From: Struthio camelus
Taxonomy: Eukaryota; Chordata; Aves; Struthioniformes; Struthionidae
Length of the DNA: 64,000 nucleotides
Direction of reading: 5' to 3'
Assembly: GCF_040807025.1 (NCBI RefSeq)
Contig: NC_090981.1
Location: 36,187,817-36,251,816 of the forward strand
The notes below the pieces were generated by a model. The model did not search any database. It had not been told where the DNA came from and worked only from the letters and a program-made list of their open reading frames with translations. Positions 21,717 through 33,375 of this stretch are shown here, piece after piece (position 1 is the stretch's first letter; each line of letters begins with the position of its first letter). A program made the position numbers and the translations under genes.

Positions 21717-24700
21717 ACCTATAGAATGGTATTGTAGGAGGTTATGTGTGGTCATTGTGGCATGAAGCCGAGTGTGGACAAATCCTTCAAGATTTTGTCT
21801 TAGGCAAGTTTTGCTGGCTTTGTGGAGTTCTGGGATATTAAGGTTTAGTGAAGTTTGTTAAAGTTAGCAAAGGTTTTTTATCACAGCTTACACAAGAACA
21901 GGCTGAGGACAGTTATCATAAATTCAGCTCCTCCTGGAAGAGTTTATACCCCATTAGATTTTTGCTTTTAGTTGCTCATCGCCACTCATGTGGCTGGAGA
22001 TTTTTGTCCACTCAGATCTGTTGGATGCTCTCCTCACATAAGCAGTTCTTATTTTTGTTAAATTGGGTCCTACTATTGAGCAGGTAACAGCTGTGAATGC
22101 AACTTGCCTTGCTGTACACACAGCCGTATCTGAAGGAGGAGCTGCATTTTCCTTTGACTTTTTCACTATGTCAAGAGTTCTGTGAGATAGTGGCTGGCAC
22201 TAGCAAAACTTGCAGAGGTCATTTTCTGTAGCAGCCTTGCAGAGAGATAATTGCCACTGAAGTAAGTCTGTAGGGATGTTGAGAATGTTTTCATCATTGA
22301 ATAACAAAAGAAAAATGATTCTGCAGGGAGGTGAGTGCTTTGAGCTCTTCGGCCGTCCCTAAGTTGTACCAGGGAAAAATCTGTACAAATCCAACTGGAC
22401 AGTCCCACTAAAATATCACAAATTAATAAAAGGCAGTAGAAACCTCATAAATGCTTAGAGAGTCTGCAAGTATCTTTTATGCTGATAGAACAAATGCTTC
22501 ATCTGCTGTAAAGCTGTTGCTAAGCGAACTGGTCTGGTTGGCAAGTACCAGCTGTAAGATGTGATAGCTCTCAGAATATAGAATAAGTGGGTATTTTCTA
22601 TATAAATGATTTTGAAATGGCATACAACTATTTGGCCAGTGGAGGTTGTATTTGCTACTTTTTCGTCCTTACTAATTTGAAAACTATTTCGGTTTTAAAG
22701 GAATATTTAAAGAATGGGCATAGCAAGAAAGGACTGCTCTTTAATAGACAGCTGTTTCCTGCTAGGTAGCTTGACAACACTTTGTAAATAAGGTTGCCTA
22801 AAGTGATTGCAGAAATGCTTGTTCTGACGATAAACTTTTTAACTGCAGTGCTTAATTATGAATGCTAATTCATAAAATGAGCTTCTGACAGGGTCTTTTC
22901 ATATTTCTGAGGGAGTGACTTTGTGAAGCTCCACTAACAGTAAGGCCTGCTTTATTGGTTATGAATTGAGTTTGGGCATTTTGTGTTGGCAGGAACTTGT
23001 AGCAATTTACATTGAATTCTGTAATCTTCTGCTTGAACAATTTTCTCGGGTTCTGGAAGGAGTCATTGGTAGCCCTCTACCAGAGGCAGAGAAGTTACAG
23101 CACAATAATCCAGTGGCAGAGGGAAGGGTAGAATAAGAAATATCAATGTCTTAGAGAACAGCTAACCACTGAAAAGAGAGTTGTGCAAGTTCTTACTAAA
23201 TAGAGTCAATTTTCATCCAGTTATGATGAAAAAAGTACCAGCAGTCTTTTGTTGCTTAGTGAAAGGTAGAGATGCAATAATCCAAGTTGAAGCTGTATAA
23301 GCAATGTGCTCTATGGAGAAATGAAAAAAGGGAAACCAGTAAAGTACCTGCATGATATTTATGGTTGCTGTGTGGAAAAAGTAATCAGAGGCAAAGAAGC
23401 AAATACGTAAAATGAAATCAGTAAAAAACACTAATGTAGCTCATACTACAGACCTCCCTAAAAAGACATTTGAAAAATCCCAGATGAAGGAGTAACTCCC
23501 TGCCGGCTGAAAAAATATGGTTTGTAGCCCTGTTCCCTGGTTTGAACTCTTAGTCAATGCTGAGGAATATTACTGCTCAAAATTTTTCTATTTGAATGAT
23601 GTATTAAACGAGTCGGGTCTGTAGCCTCCACTGGAAGTCAGATAATTCCCTGGTACTTTTAAAAAAGCTAAACGTAACTCCCACTATGCTAACTGAGAAT
23701 TCTTCACCTAATAAAACAGGGACTGATGTCTGGGGTTATGCGAGTGAACTAATTATATCTGTTTATAATGACTGCCACGTTTATAAAAACAGTCACAGTG
23801 CTAACAGCGTCTAATTCATTACTTTGTGAAACACTCTGAAGATCATGACTTGGGAAAGTGTTATTGTGACTCATTTTTGTAAAAAAAGGGTAATAAGTGT
23901 TGTATTTCCCACACAATTCTCTCTGACAAACTTATTACACCCCAGCCAGGGCAAGCTTAACAGTAACATTGTTTGATTTATATATATATTTTTTTTTCCG
24001 GATGTGTTTATGAGGTGCTGTTTCAAGGCCACATTAAATAATGCACCAGGAAGAATTGTGGCTTGATTTCTTAATGAAATGACTCAATTAAAGCAGATAT
24101 CACTTCAAACTTGCTTTACGCTTTAGAAAAGTTGCACAAAAGTTAATCATAGCTCTTCATGCGTGCGTTTGTACAAGTGGGCTGGCAGCCACTTGACAAT
24201 CAAGCCCGATGCATTGCGTTGGCAAGAAGAAATTCACAAGGACAGAATTTATCAGTTATGTTTTTATCCACTAGGGGGACCTATTGTTATGACTAAAAAG
24301 TGGAATCTAAAGTTATAAAACAACATAATCAAACGTCAGGTTGAATTTTTATAACGGAATCTTTTCACTCTTACAGTGTATACACACATCTTACAAACCT
24401 GTGTGCCTCTTCCACCCGTGTAATAGTAATTTGCCAACTAACATGCCACTTCTGTACAGCACAAATTAAAACTAAATTTTAAACGTGCAAAAAGCTCACA
24501 TTTCTGTGTTGGGTCATCTTGCAGCTTTACTATGAAATAAAAATAGAGACAGAAAACAGGTTAATTGTTTGTGATTTACAAGATTTACTAGCAAAGTTTA
24601 TACTGATTCGTAGCTGCGCCTGTCTTTTTTTCCTCCCCCCCCTTTTTCTATGGGGCGGGAAAAAAAGCCACAACTATTCTTTTTCTGTCCTGACAACGAA

Positions 24701-27700
24701 ATAGCTCATCCATGTCCTAATCGTTTCCTGCCTCAACTATGCAACCTCCTCTTCACTGGGCTTTGTAACTCCATGACCTGCTATTCCAAAGGCTGGTAGC
24801 AAAATAGTCTCTCATTCTTGTGTCTCTGCCACACTTGACTCACTCTGCTTTATCTCAGTTGTGATGCCCATCAAGCTGAAATGCCTTCCTCTTGCCTTTT
24901 AGGCTCTTTAGCTTACAGAGTCTTGTTCCGGCCCTTGGCCCTTTCACTTACCTAATGATCTGTCCCCTATGCTATGTCATTCGCAGTATCCCTTTTATAT
25001 TTTTACTTCCACTAGCATCTCTGGGCTTTTTTTTGCATGTAATGTTTCCCCCTAGTCTGACTTGCCGTATCACAGCTGTGATTTTGTTCAAATCCATGCC
25101 TAAAAACTCACATTCCCAACCTTGCTCAGGAAAATTAGGTGACCATTAATGAACTAAAAAAACAAGCAGCAATCAAACAATCCACGAAGGTTTTGGCATG
25201 CAACCTTTTCTGATCAATAGTCATTTCATCCTGGTATCGTTATATTTCTCCTCCTTCTCCCGGACCCCTTTCTCGATCCTTTTATTCTTTGTTGTTCTGC
25301 TCTCTTGTGTCAGAGTGTATTTGGCATCCATGCTTTACGAAGTTGGGGACAGCACATTTCTTGTGTGTGCCAAAATAAAAAAAAAAAACTATGAAAATTA
25401 TTGCTTATTGCCTACAGTGAAATCACTTTGATACTGTTCTTAATGCTACTAATAACTATGCTTTTTCTCAGAAAGAATATGAAGTTTTATTAGTTCTTTT
25501 TATTTTACACATTTGGTAGTTTTTTATACTCATCTTAGATGTGATGGGGGTACCACACAATAGCTTTTTCTTCTCTAAACAAGGAACACTGTTATTTTAA
25601 TATGCTTAAGTGAATGAAAATTTATTTTGAAATTGTGTTTCCTTAAGCATAATTTTTTTTTGCCACTGTAAGAGACTGATGAACTATTGCATTATGTGAT
25701 CATTTTAGAAATTATTTCAGTAAACTGCGTATTTGATTCCTTTCAATGTCTCCTTTTCCTATCTGTAGTGTGTAGAGATTTGGGATCAAATATTCAGTGT
25801 GTACCCACATAACTAAAAATCTGCAGTAACTAAATCTGCAGTTCACTTTCCACAGTGAACCATGGGAGATAAGCATCTGAGTAAACAGGGTCTAGGCCCT
25901 TAAAGGTAACAGACTCTCAAATCTCTCTGTCCTCAATGAAAAATAAGCACTTGCATACCCCTTAGCAGTGATTCTAAATTCCAAAATCACCTAGGTGCTT
26001 TTGAAAGTATTACCTTGATCTTGTGCAGGAATTTTGATATTCTACGTGTGGCAGACTTCCAAGTAGTTTAATTTTACTATGTGTTTATTATTCATGTGAA
26101 TTTAAACAGAATAAAAACAATTGAATTGTGATTATTTTTATGAGGCTGTGATGTGTCTAAAATACAAACATGCATCCATTTCTACTGTATTAATACTAAA
26201 GTACTAGACTAATGAACCTGAGGTTGCGTGTCCTATGCTAGTCTTTATGCATCCAACACCCCTAATAATGTTAATTACGGGTGTGGAAGGACATGTGTTT
26301 GCTCTTGCTGTTTGGTGAATTGCAATACACTGAAATAATAGCAGGGCAAAAACATGGAAAAGGTGTTTTCAGCACTAGATGTTTTTTTTGGAAAAGAGTG
26401 ACAGTGCATAGAAATGTGAGAGGGTGAAATTGCGTACTCGAGTGTAGTTTGAGTGTAGCAGGCTCAGAGGCACAGCAGGTCTCCAGTAAGTTCCAGATGG
26501 AGCTCAGGGAGTCAGTCCAAAATGTCAAGAACGCAGCACCCCCAGCAGATTGTCAGTGGGAAAAATGCCTTCCCTTCAGAAGAAACCAGCCATGTACTTT
26601 GGGCCTTTGACCATTGTGTTACAGATTCAAGCACTCCAGGCTATGCAGGAAGCAACTAGAACCGGCTGTTAAAATCACACTTGATTCCCTAACTGGTTTT
26701 TAAAAAGTGTCTCCAGAAACATCCACCTCCTCCTCCACACTCAGCCAAGGTCTACCGCTCCTTCTCCCCGACCCTTGCTTAGGGCCTTCGTTCCTGCTCG
26801 TGACTGTGCCACCAGTTTCCTGGCTTGCCAGGGGAACTGGTTGGGTTTCCTTTGGCAGCTCATCCCTGAGCAAACTTGTAGCAACATAAGCAGTTAAAAA
26901 TAGACTAATCTGAGACTGAATTATTTAGGGGAGGGATAATCATGTCAAAACTACCGTACAGAGAGAAATGGCCCTGACTACTGTGGTCTCACCCACGCCT
27001 CTTAACAATAGCTTTGCAGGAGACTGCTACAGTACATACCTGCAAAGTGCCACATGAACAGCAGGATACAGTTGATGAAATGTGGGCGTCAAATGAGCTT
27101 CTGCACGTGTGCAAGTCACAGTAGGTTCCCTTCACAGTCAAGGGAGAGCTAGCCTTTATAGTCAATGACATTTAAGGCATTTTTCATCTCATCATATACC
27201 AGATACCTATTTTCTGCCTGGTGAATGACACCATAAACTCCATTGATCACTGGTAAATCTTCGTTATCTGTAAGGAAGCCAAGATAACGAGCACAGATCT
27301 AAATATTTACAGTTTAGAAAACTCCAGTCGGTAGGTTGAGTCCCAAACTAAATGTGTTGCTTACAGGACGTGGAAGATCAAGGACGTGGCATCAAAACAA
27401 TGCCAGAATGCTTCACTTTCTTGTGGATAAAAGCAATTATTTTAACTCTTGGCCAAAACAGTGCTTCACAGCCGCAGCAGTGAGTAGGAGATTTTTAGGT
27501 CTGGTCTTGAGAGCCAGAAGTGAAACTCTAGTCAGAAAACACTTCTCTGGGCAAAATATATGACAACCTCAGGTGTTTGTTGACAGGTCCAATCTGACAG
27601 AAACAAGTTGTGAATACAGATACAGTCCAGCAGATTTCAGGGAACGTAATTGCCACTTGTGGCTAACGGGATGGGTTGCCGTAAGCTTGCTCAAAGAAGT

Positions 27701-27921
27701 AAACTTTTTACTAGGACATCTGAGGAAAAACAACCATCCTTCACATAATATATCCATCTGGTATAGCTACTGAAGTGTGGATACACTGAAGATACCTTTA
27801 TCTAGGTCAGGTATTGCTAGCAGCACAATTGCAAAAACTACTGAAGATACCGGATAAAAGCTCAGAGTGGTTGGTTGTAGTTAGCCTAATGCTGCCGTAT
27901 CTATGGTAGCTAGCTAAAGCC
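21717..27921. other. 6.2-kb spacer between inverted repeat arms
   Basis: AT-rich, apparently single-copy DNA with no transposase, reverse transcriptase or other coding signature, so a complete autonomous transposon is unlikely. It includes a stretch at about 23900-24400 with the feel of a conserved non-coding element and a weak CTCF-like motif at 24268-24280. The open frames are short and unconvincing. Confidence 0.6.
24268..24280 (+). promoter_or_regulatory. Weak CTCF-like motif in the spacer
   Basis: CCACTAGGGGGAC fits 11 of 13 positions of CCASYAGRKGGCR; the two misses are at the end. It could equally be chance. Confidence 0.25.
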
Positions 27922-28426
27922 AAATGTCTGCCTGAGCTGTAGCCGCTGTGCAAGAAGTGAAGGCGTACGCTGAGCTATGCCATGAACTTCAGGGGAGCCC
28001 AGGGACTGAAAGACACAGAGACAGCTTAAAATGGAGCCCAAAGCCCTGCCACGCGGGCTGCCGTTCCTGCTGCATGGGTTTGTGGCTCAGCACAGACTCC
28101 TTGGCCTTGTGCTCAGAGCTCTGGGCATGCCGTGCCTCTTCCCGCGTGCCGCTTTGCTCATCCGTCCCTTTGGAAACTCTCTCTTTGGCCTGCACTCTGT
28201 TGCCAGGCAAGTTTTCTTGGTCTTCCTTTTCCTCCTTGCTAAGCTCCAAGCGTGCAGCTAAGAAAGGCTATGCTGCAGCTGCACGCGTGGTGAACACAGC
28301 CCCATCATCAAAGCGCGTTCGGGAGGTGTTTCTGAGCTGTGGCAGAGTCTCCATATGATGAGGCATATGTAACCTTAACTTCGGCATTTTCTGACTTTTG
28401 ATGACTTAACCATGCCACTGAAATGA
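27922..28426 (-). repeat. Inverted repeat, right arm (505 bp)
   Basis: Mirror copy of 21212-21716; paired positions sum to 49638 throughout. The differing bases are at 28001 and 28311. The flanks (TAGCTAAAGCC before, ACAGACAG after) share no sequence with those of the left arm and show no target-site duplication. The same 136-codon frame is open here on the + strand (27948-28358), with one residue changed (Lys for Glu). Confidence 0.95.
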
Positions 28427-31400
28427 ACAGACAGTTTTTGCACAGACTAAATACAGTTCAATGTTCAGCTTCAAGTATTTAGTATTGAAAAGACTCTTCT
28501 GAAGTAAGTCAGCAGCATTGGTAGCATTTTGCAGATGGAATAGAATTTAAATATATATAATTTCTCTAATGTCAAACTATTGGGTCTGTCCAGAGCCCTG
28601 GTCTACACTCAAAGTTGCACGGAAGTAATTAAAGGAGTAGCAATGTGACAAATTGTAACTGATATAACTTCGTACAAAGAAGTCTGGTGGATTTTGCTTG
28701 CAGTGCTTTAAGACACTACTGCCCTCAGCTGCCTATCTGCTTTGGCTTCGTGGCTTCTGCAGCAGGCACTGGCAGAAGGAAAGTCATGTTCTTGCTACAG
28801 CCCCTCCTGTCCTCAGTCAGGTATCTCAGCGCTGTCCCAGCTTTGTCCTGTGGCCTATGCTGGATGCAATGCAGACATACATTCCTTCTGCATCTCGTGT
28901 TACCGAAGCACTCATTTTTGGCACGGGGCTTAAGAGACAGAAGGGATGTTGGCATCTTAAGTTACTGCATCTTTACAGCTACCTGAACTTTTCTTCTGAA
29001 ACCCTGCATCATGCTAATTTAAGTTTGGGCTATATTGGTTAAGCCTGCACCAGTAGCCTAGTTTCTTCGAAAGATTCACAGATGGTAGTGGTGTTACTGC
29101 ACCTCCTGTTGCACTGCCAGGGAATCAATCCAGTGATCAAACGTGGGGAGGGTCTTGAGGCTCTCACTCTTTGTTTCTCACTGATGTGGTTCATGGGATC
29201 CTTCTGCAGAAATCATAAGGCAGTGAATTCATGGGACTGGACTGAGATCATCAGCCAGTTTGTGTTAGAATATGTGTTAAAATGCAAAGAAATATGTTAA
29301 TTCAGATTTTGTTCTAGAAAAAAGGATAAGCTATGCAATCTAGTAGGAAATGGCTAACTATAAAAACTGCTTAAGCTGCTGTGAAGATCTGTGGTCAATA
29401 AGAATATGAGAAATAAAAGAATAAATGAGCTATAATACTGCAATAATATCCTTGGCCTTGTTTTAATTCGGCACAAGCTAGTAGCATTTCATTTCTTACT
29501 ACCTCTGATTGCTAAATGACCATCTAAATATGTGCAGCGGGTAGGTATTTATATCAGTTTTCATTTGCGATCATTGAAAGGTTATTATTTATTTGCACTG
29601 GCACATCTAAGAATCAAAATTACCTAAATGTACTGTTAACCTACTTTGATTGCAGTCTGTAAAATGCATGCTTTAAAAAAAACCCAGGGACCCGGTGGCT
29701 GTTTCTGAGGCTGTTTTTCTTTTCAGCTTTGGAAAGCAGTGTTTACATGGAAAGGTAATGATGCTAAAATTAATAAACTAAGGAATCTTTGCTCAGGAGG
29801 GGCCAAAAGAAACTTGTGTGTTTTGAAATTGATTAAAATGCATTCTCCTTGGCTAGAATTGAGGTGATGCCAAAAGAGTGGTCTCAGGCTCATGTGGAAG
29901 TTTTATTTTGTTATTTATTTATTTACTGGTTTCATAGCCTACAAAATCTCTATGTAAATAAACAATATACCCTGAATCCAAACTAGCCGGGTCAACTGCC
30001 CTGTTTACTCAGGCCAATGCGTACAATTAAAAGAACTAATACGTACAAGAATATAATTATTTTGCGCTCTTACTTTTTTATAGAATGTTCTTGGTGTCTA
30101 TCAGTTTCCTACGCTTACTTGATATTCTGAGGAGTGTATTAATATGGCTCAAGAATCCTGTGCCATAATTACCGTAACTTTCACTGCATTTTGAAATAAA
30201 TACCAGGGTTCATAAACTTTAGAATTACTTAAACTTCTCTTTTTTTTTCAGTAGCACCTGCTGTTCCTGCTCATTAGTAGTAAGGTTTTTGAATACTAAT
30301 TGGCATCCTTACTCCATCCCAGAGATCAGTCTAGGGGTATATGATGGGTTTTACTTCTTTGCTTTGTGTGCAATTTAAAATCCAACCTTATGAAAGAATA
30401 ACAAATTTAAAAAGCGGAAATTCAATAAGAGGAATCTAGAAAATACAGCAGGATCTACTAACTTGCCATTTCATCTAAACATAAAATATGCACAGCAGTT
30501 GTACAACTGTATGTTTATATGCAGCTCTGCATTTTTATTTGAAAAAGAGAGCTTTTTTAAAATAGCTTAAAGTGTGATTTTGCTTGGAAAAGTGAATCTG
30601 TAAACTTAGCATCATGTTTATTGTCTTAATGACTTTTCAAATTCCAGACTTGATTTGTACACTGGCACAGCAACTTGTTTATCCTAACTGCAAGCTCAGT
30701 CTGAGGTCAACAAGTCTAGCTATGTTCAAGGGCCCAAAACTACTGTGATAGTACATCTGTGGGAATGGTTGCGTAATTTAACGTCTTATCAAGTTACCAC
30801 ATCAATCCAGGATTGCGGTATATAGGCATATAAAAATGCTGCTGTCTTTCTCCAAGTTTCTCCACCCAGTATTGTGTTTTCCTGTCCTCCTCCCCTTTGT
30901 TCGGTTTTCCACACAACAGGGAGTTCACTGAAATGCCTGGTTTACCCCCAAACTACTAACCTTTGAAAGAAAGACTGGGAAAGCAGCAAGACTTTCAATA
31001 ATAAGACTTTCTTTTTACTTGTCCTCCTTCAAACCTAAGGTTAGACTATGTTAAATCTATTCAGTATGAGCTGTATCTTGCTCTGAGAAGTCCTTCTAAT
31101 GTCACTAGCTCTATTCATTGTATAAGGTACTTTTCGGTTGGCTTTGAACCATCACAGTCTAGTCCCTGGAAAAGTGCAGGTTTATATTAACGGGAGATAT
31201 GCATGTGCTTGGTGTCTCAGAAAAGACAGTCTTTGCTGGGAAGTGCCTAAACTAGGCAAGGAGGTTAATCTGTGATTAACCTTTATAGCTGATGCCAGTC
31301 TCAGTATGAGTGCGTATTATGTTTATTAATGCTGTGACTGCATCAGGTGTTACTACACAGAACTTTTGTTGTCCATAAACATGATCAGAAATAATTTAGT

Positions 31401-33150
31401 CAACCACTCGTAAAGAAACCACTCGTGTTCGGAAGTCCTGGCAATGCATAAGCCTAGATGGGTTATATGGGAGTGGAGCAGATGCTTGAGCACTGGCTCT
31501 CTACTGTTGCACTTTTAGTTAGGATGTAAATACTGTAATTTTTTTTAAAATAAATGCATTTTGAATGAGATGACAGCATGCTGCGTGAGCATTGTGTAAT
31601 GAGATCGTTTCGTTTGGGCTAATAGGAGTCAAGTATCACTTACACTGCAAAATAACTTAGTGGATGTCTTGCCTAACGTGGATGTCCTACCTACTGTTTG
31701 CACAAACTACTTGTCCATTCTGCAAGGTTTACTTGTGTTTATGGTAGGGGTTTTTTTAAATACCTTTCTTTCAGAGTGCTGAAAAATCTGAAGAGAAATT
31801 AAGTTGTTGCTGAAAAACCAAACAGGCTGCCATCTCTTTTCCTTTTCTGGGCTAAAGTCCAATTTTGCACAGCAGTTGCAAAGAAAAAGCAAGCGCATCA
31901 CTAGATTCAGCGAGAAATATTGTAACAGTATGTAATCTCTGTCAAGATAAAATTGCTTTGTGATTTACATTACAATAAATCCTGACCTTTAAGTGCTGCA
32001 GACTAAGCTAATCTGTGAAGTACTTTATTCTATCACTGAATCAGCGTGTGAGGCTGAAGCAAAGTGACTGTACTTGTCCCACTACGGAGCTGCTGAAGAG
32101 TATGTATGAAGGCAGATTATGGTGCGTTGTTCCATGTGCATCATAACAGTGGTGTAATTGAAATGTCTAGCTTTTTCTTCATTGTGGACTAATAGAGTTA
32201 CTTTGCTACTGCTGTAGGGACTATATATTTTTATAAACGTTGAGAGTCTTATATTTAAATAGACACAAATCAGAACACTTGCAGTTAAGCTTCAAAGTAT
32301 GGGCCAATACGCTAACATTAATTCACTAATAGTTCATTCCCTTTCTCTTTTACTGACCTTATTTATTTATTTATTTTCTGAGGACAACAATTTATGTGTC
32401 AACATAGATTTTTTAGCCTAAGTTTAAATATTTTGGCCTTTGTCTGTTTAAGTCACGCTCAGAGCACTGTTTGAATGTAGCCTTTTGTAGCTGTATTGCC
32501 TCTGGCTCTTAAATTAGTGTTCTGTTGTTCTATTTGCTGAAAAAATCCCTAGAATGAATATTTCAGAGATTCTTTAAATATGTATTTACCCAATGGTCCT
32601 TACCAGAAAACACGTAATATTCACAAGATTGGGTAAGTAGGTAATCAAGTAGTTATTAAAACAGGAATTCTTGACACATTAGCCCATAACTGAGCAGTTA
32701 AGTTTATTGCATCATGGTCTACTTGGAACATTTTTAGCCTATGTATTTATATGTGCACTTAGAGGCACTCTTATTATAAAGCACTTAGGTCTCCTGAGCC
32801 AATCAGATTCGTAGACTAGCAGCATATTATAAACTCTGTAATTTTGCATAGAGAGCGTCTCATGCTGAGAAACTAACTGCTCTTCAAAGCTTTTAATGTT
32901 ACTGTTAGACCACCTTGCTTTAAAGTCCGCTGAAAAGTTAGGAAGAACCGAACACTGATGAAAAAAGTTTATCTGGATCTTTCTCAGTTCTTTGTGTCAC
33001 CGTGCATTTTCATTTTTAATTTCATTGAATGTGGTATTCTCTAACCACCTATATTGCCATCTGATATATGATGCCTCTTCACTATCTTGGAGCAAGGCCT
33101 AAGCTTTCGTTTATCCGTATATCATTCATTGCGCCTTTTGGACTCTATGT
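28427..33150. other. Gene-poor intergenic DNA
   Basis: AT-rich DNA with no supported gene. Several overlapping short frames near 28690-29040 lie in slightly GC-richer sequence but have no family resemblance and no consistent exon structure. Confidence 0.5.
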
Positions 33151-33375
33151 ATGCACATGTATTATATATTTACTATACATATATATACATATTATGTGTA
33201 TGCTCTATATATGTTTTTCATTTATATATACTATATAAAAGTATGTATATATGTGGCATATAGTTGTATAATATATATTAATATACAGACATATATACAT
33301 GAAAAACAGTGTAGACATAGTTGTGTACACATATACCTATATACACATATACATACATACACATATATATTTAAA
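33151..33375 (+). repeat. AT-rich (TA/CATA) microsatellite-like tract
   Basis: A run of imperfect TATATG, ACATATAC and TATATA units over about 220 bp, ending in a short A tract. The 78-codon Tyr/Ile-rich frame across it is a by-product of the repeat. Confidence 0.85.

Noticed and set aside
24268..24280. Loop anchor pair formed by the CTCF-like motifs at 808 and 24268
   Set aside because: The motifs point away from each other (minus at the left, plus at the right), while loop anchors are normally convergent; the second motif is also weak.
21212..28426. Complete DNA transposon with 505-bp terminal inverted repeats
   Set aside because: The spacer has no transposase-like frame, and the bases just outside the arms (GTATCAGC on the left, ACAGACAG on the right) show no target-site duplication. 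A non-autonomous or decayed element is not excluded.
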